The notes under the pieces are model-generated. The model was not told the DNA's origin, searched no databases, and was given only the letters and a program-made list of their open reading frames with translations. Positions 16,758-25,086 of a DNA stretch of 64,000 bases are shown here, in pieces. Positions within the stretch are counted from its first letter, which is position 1, and every line of letters begins with the position of its first letter. The stretch is from positions 1-64,000 of the forward strand of contig NZ_SMKW01000031.1 of the NCBI RefSeq assembly GCF_004348985.1, given 5' to 3'. This DNA is from Saccharopolyspora elongata. GTDB lineage: Bacteria; Actinomycetota; Actinomycetes; Mycobacteriales; Pseudonocardiaceae. The position numbers and the translations under genes are program-made.

Positions 16758-17744
16758 TCACATGACCGCTGATGGCACTGAGGGTGCCTCGGAACAGGGA
16801 TCCTCGACCAGCGACCGCGCCCACGCCACGTCGGCTTGCGTGGGTCCGGCGTCGTTCGCGTAGTCGACCAGATCCAGTGGGTTCTGCGTGATCATGCGGG
16901 TCACGTCGGCCTCGGCGACCCCCTTCTCGAACACGGTCTGCGCGAAGATCCGCAACGCTTCCGAGGGCAACGGGTTGTGCCGCTGACCGGTGTCGGACAC
17001 CAGCAGGCACCGCGACGCCCCGATGCGCTTGATGCTGTGCGCGATCTTCTCGGGCACGGCGTAATGCCAGGCCGGCGACACCGTGCAGTAGCCGAATTCC
17101 GGCATGGCCCCGAGCCGCGCGATCTCCTCGAGCGTGTCCAGGTCGAGATTGGGCACCTTGAAGTAGGGATGGGTGACGACGATCTTCTCCACCCCGACGT
17201 CCCGGGCCTCCTTGACCAGCGCGACGATCTCGCGCGGGGACAGGTGGCAGGTGCCGAGGATGGCGCCGTACTCCGCGACCAGTTCCAGCACCTCCTTGAT
17301 CTCCGGCTTGAGCCTGCCATCGGCATCGGCAACCCAGATACCCTCCGCCCGGGTGCGACCGCCGGCCTGCGAGTCGTAACCACCGGTGCCGCCGTGCATC
17401 TGGGCGTGGTACCCGGCATCGACGGTCGGCATCCACACCTCCTTGCCGCCGAGCCGGAGCGATGCCTCGACCGCAGCCGCGTTGATGCCGCCGACGTAGT
17501 AGTTGAGGACGATGCCCCCGTACACTCGGATGTTCGGGATGACCCGCTGCACCAGGTAGGCGCGTGAAACGGTGTTCTCGTGGTGGCATTTGAGCACGAT
17601 GGCCTTCATGCCCGCGTCCCGGGCGGCACGCACGATGTCGAAATCGTCGGCCAGCCGCGGGAACAGGTCCGGGTACGGGTGGCAATGCAGGTCGACGGCC
17701 CCGTTCATGTCGATGAGCGGACCGCCGTAAGTGCGAGTGTTCAC
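16758..17744 (-). CDS. DUF6282 family metal-dependent hydrolase
   Basis: The 328-residue protein matches the DUF6282 group of amidohydrolase-like TIM-barrel proteins. Visible metal-ligand candidates in order are DLHCHPYPD near residue 18, LKCHHEN near 51, GTCHLSPRE near 187, VVTHPYF near 211 and LVSDTGQ near 269. The group is thought to hydrolyse C-N or C-O bonds, but no substrate is established. It has no signal peptide, so it is cytoplasmic. It lies 24 bp after the ammonia-lyase gene and ends the enzyme part of the locus. In an N-heterocycle pathway it would be the natural candidate for opening a ring or removing an amide; that is inference. Confidence 0.8.
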   Translation of the reverse strand: MNTRTYGGPLIDMNGAVDLHCHPYPDLFPRLADDFDIVRAARDAGMKAIVLKCHHENTVSRAYLVQRVIPNIRVYGGIVLNYYVGGINAAAVEASLRLGGKEVWMPTVDAGYHAQMHGGTGGYDSQAGGRTRAEGIWVADADGRLKPEIKEVLELVAEYGAILGTCHLSPREIVALVKEARDVGVEKIVVTHPYFKVPNLDLDTLEEIARLGAMPEFGYCTVSPAWHYAVPEKIAHSIKRIGASRCLLVSDTGQRHNPLPSEALRIFAQTVFEKGVAEADVTRMITQNPLDLVDYANDAGPTQADVAWARSLVEDPCSEAPSVPSAVM

Positions 17745-17768
17745 AGGATTTCCTCCTCTGCAAGCGAA

Positions 17769-18920
17769 TCACGCGTGGCCGGTCGTGATCCGGGCGTACG
17801 ACTGCGGGTCGGTGGCACCCTCGGTGACCACGACGAGCACCGACGCAACGGGCGAAAGTCCACTCGCGACACGGGCTTGCCCCGCCTCGTCGCGCAACTC
17901 GGCGAGTGCACCGATCCCCGCCGCACCGGTTTCGCCGGCGACGATGCCAACACCGGCGAGCTGGCGCACGGCCGCACACGCGCGTGTGTCATCGATCGCC
18001 GCGACGACGTCCATCCCGTCCCGCAGCAAGGGCCAGGCCAGCTGCGACGGGGTGCCGCAGTTCAAGCCGGCCATGATCGAGTCGTGCGGCCCCGGGATGG
18101 TCACCGGGCGGCCGGCGCGCAGCGACGCGAGGACGCAGTCGGCCGAGAGCGGTTCGACGCCGACCAGCCGCGGCTTGGCGCTCGCCTCGGGGCGGCGGTA
18201 GTGGCGAACGGTCGCCGCTGCGAGCGCACCCACGCCCATCGGCACCACGACGACGTCAGGTGGGCCCGCGCCACGTTCGTGGAGCGCATCGTCGACCTCC
18301 CAGAAGATCGTCGAGTATCCCTCGATCACCCACCACGGAATGCGCTGGTAGCCCGGCCACGAGGTGTCGGACACCACGATGCAGCCGTCCGAGGCGTCCT
18401 CCGCCGAGCGCCGGACTGCATCGTCGTAATCGCCGTCGACCACAGTGACCGCCGCGTCCTCCGATTCGATGGCCTCGATTCGCGCGGCGATCATCGTGGC
18501 CGGCACGTACACGCGCGCCGTCAGGCCGAGAAGGCGGGCCATGCGGGCGACGGCGAGGCCGTGGTTACCGTCGGTGGCCGCCGCCAGCGTCATCGGCGCC
18601 AGCGTGCTCACCTGGCGACGGAGCTCGTCGATGTCGCTCCACGACGGCTCGGCACCCAGCCGTTCGCACAGCGCGCGGTAGACCGCGTAGGAGGCACCGA
18701 GGATCTTGAACGACTGCAAACCCAGTCGCGAGCTCTCGTCCTTCACCCACAGCCGGCCAACTCCGAGACGCTCGGCGAGCGACGGGATCTCCAACAGCGG
18801 CGTGCGAGCGTAACCCGGGAGCCGCCGATGCAGCCGCAGCGGACCCCGGTCGACGGCGATGCCCTCGATGACAGGAACTGAGCGGTGATTGATCAGCAGC
18901 TCGCCCGCGTCGGTCTTCAC
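17769..18920 (-). CDS. Diaminopropionate ammonia-lyase-like PLP enzyme
   Basis: This PLP enzyme of about 383 residues resembles 2,3-diaminopropionate ammonia-lyase (E. coli YgeX) along its length. LWVKDESSRLGLQSFKILG supplies the PLP lysine (about K72). ATDGNHG (Asp about 117) and DTSWPGYQRIP hold the two aspartates that act on the D and L substrates in YgeX. PMGVGALAA, IMAGLNCG and AGETGAAG complete the fold. The known reaction yields pyruvate and two ammonia. I take GTG 18920 as the start: it overlaps the previous stop (GTGA) and has GGGGGAGG 7 bases upstream; the 18995 start is inside the upstream gene. The pairing with a molybdenum hydroxylase recalls the ygeX-xdh purine cluster of enterobacteria. 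Confidence 0.8.
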   Translation of the reverse strand: MKTDAGELLINHRSVPVIEGIAVDRGPLRLHRRLPGYARTPLLEIPSLAERLGVGRLWVKDESSRLGLQSFKILGASYAVYRALCERLGAEPSWSDIDELRRQVSTLAPMTLAAATDGNHGLAVARMARLLGLTARVYVPATMIAARIEAIESEDAAVTVVDGDYDDAVRRSAEDASDGCIVVSDTSWPGYQRIPWWVIEGYSTIFWEVDDALHERGAGPPDVVVVPMGVGALAAATVRHYRRPEASAKPRLVGVEPLSADCVLASLRAGRPVTIPGPHDSIMAGLNCGTPSQLAWPLLRDGMDVVAAIDDTRACAAVRQLAGVGIVAGETGAAGIGALAELRDEAGQARVASGLSPVASVLVVVTEGATDPQSYARITTGHA

Positions 18921-21253
18921 GTCGACACCTCCCCCGCCGGTTTCTCCGCGCGGTCGCAGAGCTCGAGCACGCGTTCCGGGGTCATCGGCAGGCACGTCGG
19001 TCGTTCGCCGATCGCCGCGGTGATCGCATTGGCGATCGCGGCGGCGCAGGGCCCGATCGGCGGCTCGCCGATGCCACGCGAGTTGAGCGGCCCCTTGCCC
19101 TCACCGCTCTCGACGATTTCCACTTCGACATCGGGCATGTCCAGCGAGCTGGGGATGAGGTAGCTGGCGAACAACGTCGACGCGCAGTTTCCCTCCTCCA
19201 GCACCACGTCTTCCATGAGGGCGTACCCGAGGCCCTGCATCGCACCACCCTGGATCTGCCCCTCCACTCGCAGCGGGTTGATCGCACGCCCCACGTCGTG
19301 CGAGGCGGTGTAGCGCAAAACCGCCACCTCGCCGGTCTCCACGTCGACTTCGACGTCGGTGGCGTGGCATCCGTAGGTGTAGTCGGGGAAGCTGTCGCCC
19401 TGCCCCGTGATGGGGTCGAACGCGCCCCGGTCGGCTCGCCACCGCGACAACAGCGAGGTGTCCACTCCGCGCTCCTCGCAGCCGGCGACGAGCTCCGCGA
19501 GCGTCAGCCCGGTGCTCGCCGGACCGCGCACCAGGCCGTCCTCGAACGCCAGGTCAGCCGTGCGGCATCCGAGCATCTCCGCCGCGACGGGAGCGATCTC
19601 GTCCCGCAGTCGACGAGCCGCATGCAGCACCGCGTTCCCGGACATGTACAGCTGCCGGGTGCCGAACGTGCCTCCGGCCGGCGGGTTCAACGCGGTGTCT
19701 CCGATGTAGACGCTGATCTCGTCCAGCGGTACTCCGAGCACCTCGGAGGCGATCTGGCACAGACTTGCCGCCTGCCCGGCGCCGAGGTCGGTGATGCCCG
19801 CTCGCAGCAGCAGAGTGCCATCCGGTTGCAGGCTCAGCCAGGTGGACGCGTGGTCGTGGAACCACACCGTGCGGCCGTAAGGCTGCATGTTGCAAGCGAA
19901 TCCGCGACCAACGCGCTTGGACGGGCTGCTGGGCTGCGGGGGCTCGCCGAGCCGCGCCAGCGCGCGTTCCATAGTCTCGCTGCCGGCCACGCACGTCGCG
20001 AGCGACTCCCCGGTCGGGATGATGTCGGTCTTGCTGAGGAAGTTGCGCCGTCGCACCTCGACCGTCGACAGTCCCAGGACATCGGCGAGACGGTCCATTT
20101 GCGACTCGTACCCGAAGACCACCTGCATCGCACCGAAACCGCGGAACGCACTGGTCGGCACGTTGTTCGTGAACACCGCGCGCGAGCGCAGCGAGGCGTT
20201 CGGCGTTCGGTACGGACCGCACGACACCGCCGCGCCGGCGAACATGACGCGAGCGCTCAAGTACGGGTACGCGCCGGCGTCGCCGGTGATGTCGATGTCC
20301 TGGGCGACGATCGTCCCGTCATACCGCACACCGGTGCGGTAACGCATGACGAACGGATGTCGTTTCGTGCTCGCCATCATCGATTCCTGCCGGTCCCAGA
20401 CCATCCGCACCGGGCGCTGGGTCCGCCACACCAACAGCGCCAGGTAGGGCTCCACGGTCATGTCCTCCTTGCCGCCGAAGCCGCCACCCATGTAGGCACC
20501 GATCACCCGCACCTTGTTCGCCGGTAGACCGAGGATGTCCGCGATCTCCACGGCGTGCTCGATGACCTGGGTGGACACCCGGAGCGTGAGCACACCGGCG
20601 TCCATCCAGCCGACACCGGCCTCGGGCTCGAGATAGGCGTGCTCGACCCGCTGACTGCGGTACTCCCCTTCGACGACCACGTCGGCCGCGGCCAACGCCG
20701 CCTCCACATCGCCTCGCCGGATGTGCCAATTGATCAGCACATTGCCCTCGTCGTGCACACGCGGCGCGTCGTCGGCCAGAGCGGCCTCGGGGTCGAAGAC
20801 ACCGGGCAGCTCCTCGTAGTCGACATCGACCAGTTCCGCCGCCTCGTCCGCGATCTGCTGGCTTGCCGCGGCGATGAGGGCGATCGGTTCTCCGGCATAG
20901 CGGACCCGATCGTCGGCGAGCACGGGCATCGCCACGGTGAGTTCACCGAGACCTCCGGTGGCGTGTTCCACGAGCCGGTTGCGGGGCACATCCCGCGCGG
21001 TGAGCACCGTGACGACACCAGGCAGAGCGCGTGCCGCCGCGACGTCGACGGACTTGATCCGCGCCGACGGAAAAGCCGAGCGGACCACGCGGGCGTAGAG
21101 CATTCCCGGAAGCGTCCAATCCGCTGCGTAGAGCAGAGATCCCTTGACCTTGTCGACGAAATCGTGGTGCGCTAGCCTGCGGCCCACCACCCGCATCGGC
21201 GCGGACGGCGGTGCCGTAGGCGCCGTCGGGGCGGTGCTGACGTCGCTGCTCAT
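18917..21253 (-). CDS. Molybdenum hydroxylase large subunit (xanthine-dehydrogenase family)
   Basis: The 778-residue subunit binds the molybdopterin cofactor and is the catalytic chain. It shows the N-terminal hammerhead domain (residues about 30-150, with GSLLYAADW), the cofactor loop AYMGGGFGGKED near 250, AFRGFGAMQ near 366, and the C-terminal GIGEPPIGP with the catalytic Glu near 738. The active-site loop is AFRGFG, as in xanthine-type enzymes, and not the AYRCSFR of CO dehydrogenase. It therefore probably hydroxylates a purine, other N-heterocycle or aldehyde with water as oxygen source. ATG 21253 overlaps the iron-sulfur subunit stop by 4 bp (ATGA). All three subunits are present in adjacent genes. 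Confidence 0.93.
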   Translation of the reverse strand: MSSDVSTAPTAPTAPPSAPMRVVGRRLAHHDFVDKVKGSLLYAADWTLPGMLYARVVRSAFPSARIKSVDVAAARALPGVVTVLTARDVPRNRLVEHATGGLGELTVAMPVLADDRVRYAGEPIALIAAASQQIADEAAELVDVDYEELPGVFDPEAALADDAPRVHDEGNVLINWHIRRGDVEAALAAADVVVEGEYRSQRVEHAYLEPEAGVGWMDAGVLTLRVSTQVIEHAVEIADILGLPANKVRVIGAYMGGGFGGKEDMTVEPYLALLVWRTQRPVRMVWDRQESMMASTKRHPFVMRYRTGVRYDGTIVAQDIDITGDAGAYPYLSARVMFAGAAVSCGPYRTPNASLRSRAVFTNNVPTSAFRGFGAMQVVFGYESQMDRLADVLGLSTVEVRRRNFLSKTDIIPTGESLATCVAGSETMERALARLGEPPQPSSPSKRVGRGFACNMQPYGRTVWFHDHASTWLSLQPDGTLLLRAGITDLGAGQAASLCQIASEVLGVPLDEISVYIGDTALNPPAGGTFGTRQLYMSGNAVLHAARRLRDEIAPVAAEMLGCRTADLAFEDGLVRGPASTGLTLAELVAGCEERGVDTSLLSRWRADRGAFDPITGQGDSFPDYTYGCHATDVEVDVETGEVAVLRYTASHDVGRAINPLRVEGQIQGGAMQGLGYALMEDVVLEEGNCASTLFASYLIPSSLDMPDVEVEIVESGEGKGPLNSRGIGEPPIGPCAAAIANAITAAIGERPTCLPMTPERVLELCDRAEKPAGEVST

Positions 21254-21744
21254 GGCTGCTCAGCCTTCTCCGCGGAGACCTGTTCGACGTAGTCCTCGAT
21301 CGCGTCGAGGATCTTCGTGTACCCGGTGCAGCGGCACAGGTTGCCGACGAGCTCGTACCGGATTTCCTCCCGGCTCGGACGTCCCCCGCGCCGGGCCATG
21401 CTGTGCGCGGTGAGCACCATTCCAGGCGTGCAGAAGCCGCACTGCGAACCACCATGCACGAGAAACTGCTGCTGCAGCGGATGCAGGGCGCCGTCCTCGT
21501 CGAGCAACCCGCGCAAGGTCGTCACTTCGTGGCCCTCCGCCTGCACGGCGAACATCAGGCAGGCGCTGACCGGCTCGCCGTCGAACTCGACGGTGCACGT
21601 CCCGCACACGCCTTCTCCGCACCCGTAGCGCACATCTGACAGCCCGATCTCGTCGTGCAGCACGTCGAGCAGCAGATCGCTCGGCGTGATCCACACGTCG
21701 TGCCGGTGGCCGTTGACCGACAGGCTGACGAGTCTTTTGTTCAT
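21250..21744 (-). CDS. Molybdenum hydroxylase 2Fe-2S subunit
   Basis: The subunit has 164 residues and two iron-sulfur domains. The plant-ferredoxin-like cluster uses C42, C47, C50 and C62 (GCGEGVCGTC). The second, helical domain uses C102, C105, C137 and C139 (QCGFCTPG and LCRCTGY). It passes electrons from the molybdenum centre to the FAD subunit. It overlaps both neighbours by 4 bp (ATGA on each side), so the three subunits are made in step. Confidence 0.95.
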   Translation of the reverse strand: MNKRLVSLSVNGHRHDVWITPSDLLLDVLHDEIGLSDVRYGCGEGVCGTCTVEFDGEPVSACLMFAVQAEGHEVTTLRGLLDEDGALHPLQQQFLVHGGSQCGFCTPGMVLTAHSMARRGGRPSREEIRYELVGNLCRCTGYTKILDAIEDYVEQVSAEKAEQP

Positions 21745-22631
21745 GAGGTGACCGCTCCGTTCTGCCGTGCCCGCTCCGCCGCCTCGGTGAAGGCGCGCCG
21801 GCTCAGCACCTCCACGAGCCGCTTCCGGTACGCACCGGAGGCGTGCACGTCGCTGTCCGGGGAGGTCGTCTCAGCGACCGCCGCAGCCGCGGTGGCCACC
21901 TCGCCCGGAGCGCAGGTCGATCCGACTAGTCCGGCAACGGCCTTCCGGTCGACCAGCACCGGGCGGTCGGCCACCCCGGCCAGGGCGAGCTCCACCGAAC
22001 GCACCGTCGTGGCGTCGGACTCAAGCTCGACCACGGCAGCCGTGGCGACCACGGCGAAGTCCGATGCGCGGCGCACCAGCTCGTGGAAACTCCAACCCTG
22101 CCTGGCGCGTAGGACGGGGAACCGGACTTCCTGGATTACCTCGGTCGGTTCCAGCACCGTGGTCAGGTAGGTGATGAAGAAATCGCGCGCGGGGATCGTG
22201 CGTTCGGTGTTCGGGCCTCGCACGACGACGTCGGCGCCGAGAGCGAGCGATGCGCAGGGGATTTCCGCGGTGGGGTCGGCGTGCGCCAGGCTGCCGCCGA
22301 TCGTGCCGCGGTTGCGGACTCGTACGTTTCCCACCCTGGACGTGCACGCTGCGAGCATCGGCGTGTGCCGGTGGATCAAGGCGGAGTCGACGACGGCGCG
22401 GTGCCGGGTGAGCGCCGGTATGCGCAGGATCTCGCCGTCCACGGCTGGTTCTCCGTCGTCGATGTCGTTGATGTCGATGAGCGCTGTGGGACGCGCGAGC
22501 CGGAGCGCGAGCATCGGGACCAGGCTTTGACCACCGGCCAGCAGCTTGGCGTCCTCCCCGCGCTCGGCCAGGGCGCGCACGGCGTCGTCGTAGCTGGCGA
22601 CCCGCGTGTACTCGAAGGGGACGCTGACCAC
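21741..22631 (-). CDS. Molybdenum hydroxylase FAD-binding subunit
   Basis: The subunit has 296 residues of the CoxM/XdhB type. FAD-binding motifs are LLAGGQSLVPML near residue 30 and RNRGTIGGSLAHADP near 108. A C-terminal CO-dehydrogenase flavoprotein domain follows from about residue 175. It takes electrons from the iron-sulfur subunit and passes them to NAD, a quinone or another acceptor; the acceptor is not evident. It begins 21 bp after the maleate-isomerase-like gene, with a GGAGGAGG site just upstream of the ATG. Confidence 0.93.
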   Translation of the reverse strand: MVSVPFEYTRVASYDDAVRALAERGEDAKLLAGGQSLVPMLALRLARPTALIDINDIDDGEPAVDGEILRIPALTRHRAVVDSALIHRHTPMLAACTSRVGNVRVRNRGTIGGSLAHADPTAEIPCASLALGADVVVRGPNTERTIPARDFFITYLTTVLEPTEVIQEVRFPVLRARQGWSFHELVRRASDFAVVATAAVVELESDATTVRSVELALAGVADRPVLVDRKAVAGLVGSTCAPGEVATAAAAVAETTSPDSDVHASGAYRKRLVEVLSRRAFTEAAERARQNGAVTS

Positions 22632-22652
22632 GAGAACCTCCTCCCGCTCGCC

Positions 22653-23345
22653 TCAGGCGGCGAGGTCCTGCTCGATCCGTGCGATCGTGGCTGCCAGCAC
22701 CGCCTGATTGCTGGTGATGACGGGGTGCCCGAGCCGATCGCGGATGCCATCCATCGCCGACATGGCCCCGAAGTTGGTGCAGGACGCGAAAACGAGATCG
22801 ATGTCCACGTCGGAGAGGGCGGTGACGGTGAACTCGACGATGGCCTCTCGCAGCACCTGCGCGATCGCGAAGTTCTCCGTCATGCCCAGGCCGGCGATGC
22901 GCACGACCTCGACCCCGTCGTCCTCGATGCTGGCTTTGACCTTCGCGTTGAGTTCGTCCACGTAGGGCGTCACGACCCCGACCCGCCGTGCGCCGCTTGA
23001 GCTGATCGCGGAGCGCACCGACTGGATCGTGCTGATCGCGGGCGCTCCTGCCACCTCGCTGATCCGAGCGCACAGTTCGGCGTCGTAGTCGTTGCCGCGC
23101 AACGCACCCGCGCTGGTGCATCCGAACACGATGACGCTTGGGTAGGCGGTCCCCAGCTCTCGCGCTGCCGGGATCGCGAACTCGTCGAGCATGCGCTCTT
23201 CGCCCTCCCGGGTGGTGTCGCGCATGAACATCCGCGCCGTGTGCAGCGTCATGCCGCCAGGGAGACCTCGCACGAAGTCGACTTCCATCATGGTGTTCGA
23301 CGAGGGGATCATCAGCCCCACCCGTCGAGGCCCGCCCGTCGTCAT
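22653..23345 (-). CDS. Maleate isomerase / aspartate-racemase-like enzyme
   Basis: The protein has about 230 residues and belongs to the maleate cis-trans isomerase/arylmalonate decarboxylase superfamily. It has MIPSSNTMMEVDF near residue 11, the first active-site Cys in VFGCTSAGAL near 77 and the second in FASCTNFGAM near 185. Both catalytic cysteines are therefore present. Maleate isomerase turns maleate into fumarate, the last step of nicotinate-type ring breakdown; relatives racemise or decarboxylate malonates and hydantoins. I prefer ATG 23345, which has GGAGGGA about 8 bases upstream. A GTG at 23378 that overlaps the previous stop is possible. Confidence 0.78.
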   Translation of the reverse strand: MTTGGPRRVGLMIPSSNTMMEVDFVRGLPGGMTLHTARMFMRDTTREGEERMLDEFAIPAARELGTAYPSVIVFGCTSAGALRGNDYDAELCARISEVAGAPAISTIQSVRSAISSSGARRVGVVTPYVDELNAKVKASIEDDGVEVVRIAGLGMTENFAIAQVLREAIVEFTVTALSDVDIDLVFASCTNFGAMSAMDGIRDRLGHPVITSNQAVLAATIARIEQDLAA

Positions 23346-23374
23346 CGCCGTTCTCCCTCCGTCGTCATCGGCGA

Positions 23375-24136
23375 TCACGCTGCACCGACCGCAGCTCCGT
23401 TGAGGTCGCGCAGGATGGTGAGTTCCGCCGGGTCCACCGGTGGAAGTTCGTCGAGCGGCTCATGCATCAGCAGCTCGAATCCCGTCGCCTCACGCACCTG
23501 ATCGACCGGCACCCCGTGTTGCACAGCGCGCAACCGCATGCGCCGCGACTCCGGATCGAAGTCGAGCACCGCGAGGTCGGTCACCACCGTGCTGACGTTC
23601 CCGAACACCAGGCCGGACTCCGCGCGCGTGTTCGCGCCCCGAAGGTGGCCGGGGCTGGTGATGAAGTCGACCTGCTCGACGAACCGCCGCGGCTCGTGCG
23701 CGGTCACGATGAAAATCTCGTTGCACAGCGAGATGATGTCGTTGGCACCACCGCTTCCCGGCAGGCGCACCTTCGGTGCGTCCGGCGTTCCGATGTAGCT
23801 CGTGTTGATGTTGCCGTACATGTCCACCTGTGCCGCGCCGAGGATCCCGAAGTCGAAGAATCCCCGCTGCGCGAAGAGGAAGATGTCGGTGATGTCGGTG
23901 AGCATCGGCGCTCCGAACGCCGCGCGCATCTCGTTGGTGGAAATCGGCAGCCGCCCGGGAACCAGGTGCGTGCCGACGATCCCGCCCTCCAGCACGATCG
24001 TCAGGTTCGGTGCCTGCCGCCGGCGCGCCAAAGCCGAGGCGAGCAGGGGGATTCCGACACCGGCGAACACCACCGCGTCGTCGTCGAGGAGACGGCTCGC
24101 GGTCACCGTCATGATCTCCGTGGGTGTCGGCCTCAT
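23375..24136 (-). CDS. CoA-transferase subunit B (glutaconate CoA-transferase type)
   Basis: The 253-residue chain is the beta subunit of a family I CoA-transferase. VLEGGIVGT near residue 49 holds the Glu that I take to be the catalytic residue, by analogy with the ENG/EGG motif of the family. FFDFGILGAAQVDMYGNIN and LPGSGGAND are further family marks. Such enzymes move CoA between a donor such as acetyl- or succinyl-CoA and an organic acid. ATG 24136 overlaps the subunit A stop by 4 bp. A far longer open frame upstream (to 24334) is low-complexity shadow of subunit A. Confidence 0.85.
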   Translation of the reverse strand: MRPTPTEIMTVTASRLLDDDAVVFAGVGIPLLASALARRRQAPNLTIVLEGGIVGTHLVPGRLPISTNEMRAAFGAPMLTDITDIFLFAQRGFFDFGILGAAQVDMYGNINTSYIGTPDAPKVRLPGSGGANDIISLCNEIFIVTAHEPRRFVEQVDFITSPGHLRGANTRAESGLVFGNVSTVVTDLAVLDFDPESRRMRLRAVQHGVPVDQVREATGFELLMHEPLDELPPVDPAELTILRDLNGAAVGAA

Positions 24137-25086
24137 TCGTACATCAACTCCTTCGCCCGCCGCTGCTGCCGGTCGAGCCGAGCCGCGCCGACGTCCCCGA
24201 GGAAGCCGGCGAAGTCGGGGTGCCCTAGCACGTGCTCGCCGATGTATTGCCGGACGCCGTCCAGCCCGTGGTCGCGGATGGCCTGCACGTACGTGTCGAA
24301 GTGCTCGGTGTCCGCCTCGTAGCGGCCGTAGCATTCGTGCGGGTAGCAGCCGTACGGTGCTTCGACGACCGCATCCACCGCGAAGTGCGGGAGCATCGTG
24401 CTGAAGGGGCTCGCCCTGATCACATCCGGGTCGACGATCTCCTCGGCGCTGACCACGACGCGGCGCGCGGCGCGCGCCATGTCGACGTCCATGTGCCGAT
24501 ACCCGTCGACCTGCGCGTTCCCGTACACATCAGCACGATGTACGTGGATGAGCGCCACATCCGGGTGCAGCGCGGGCACTGCGAGCAGGCGCTGCCCGGT
24601 GTAGGGGCATTCCACGGTCCGCGTTCCGTCCATGCGCGCGAGGTCCGACCCGAGCATCGTCAGCGTCGGCAGGTACGGCACTCCCATCGCCCCGGCCTTG
24701 TAGCGCAGCCCGATGCCGAGATGGCTCCACTCCTCGTAGACGGCCAGCCCGCGCTCGACGTAGTGCCGCAGGACCTGGGAAAGACCCCAGTTCAGCCCGA
24801 TGCCCATCCAACTGGTCACGATGCGGTCAGCCGCTCCGGTCACGAGCAGCAGTTCGGCCTCGTAGCAGGTCAGCGGGCGCGACAGGGTGAGCCCTCGGTG
24901 CGGCTGGCGCAGCAGCTCGAAGACCAACGCCATCGGGGTACGGGAGTACAGGGTTCCCCCGATCCCCACGTGGTGGCCGTCCTCGACGAGCCGCAGCGCC
25001 TCGGCGGCAGTGCACGTCTTGTCGCGCACCGGCCGCGCATGGCGCTCCAGATCGGCGCGTGCCTCGCGGAACGTCGTGGCCGTCAT
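24133..25086 (-). CDS. CoA-transferase subunit A (glutaconate CoA-transferase type)
   Basis: The 317-residue chain is the alpha subunit. It has VGIGGTLYSRTPMAL near residue 40, the GSDLARMDGTRTVECPYTG region, and LIHVHRADVYGNAQVDGY, as in glutaconate CoA-transferase and steroid-ring IpdA-type proteins. It works with subunit B. The ATG at 25086 overlaps the stop of the LLM oxidoreductase by 4 bp (ATGA), so activation by CoA is linked in expression to the oxidative step. The acid it acts on is unknown; a dicarboxylate or a ring-cleavage acid would fit. Confidence 0.85.
   Translation of the reverse strand: MTATTFREARADLERHARPVRDKTCTAAEALRLVEDGHHVGIGGTLYSRTPMALVFELLRQPHRGLTLSRPLTCYEAELLLVTGAADRIVTSWMGIGLNWGLSQVLRHYVERGLAVYEEWSHLGIGLRYKAGAMGVPYLPTLTMLGSDLARMDGTRTVECPYTGQRLLAVPALHPDVALIHVHRADVYGNAQVDGYRHMDVDMARAARRVVVSAEEIVDPDVIRASPFSTMLPHFAVDAVVEAPYGCYPHECYGRYEADTEHFDTYVQAIRDHGLDGVRQYIGEHVLGHPDFAGFLGDVGAARLDRQQRRAKELMYE

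Noticed and set aside
18917..21253. Large subunit considered as CO dehydrogenase (CoxL)
   Set aside because: The CO-specific active-site loop AYRCSFR is absent; the loop reads AFRGFG as in xanthine-type enzymes.
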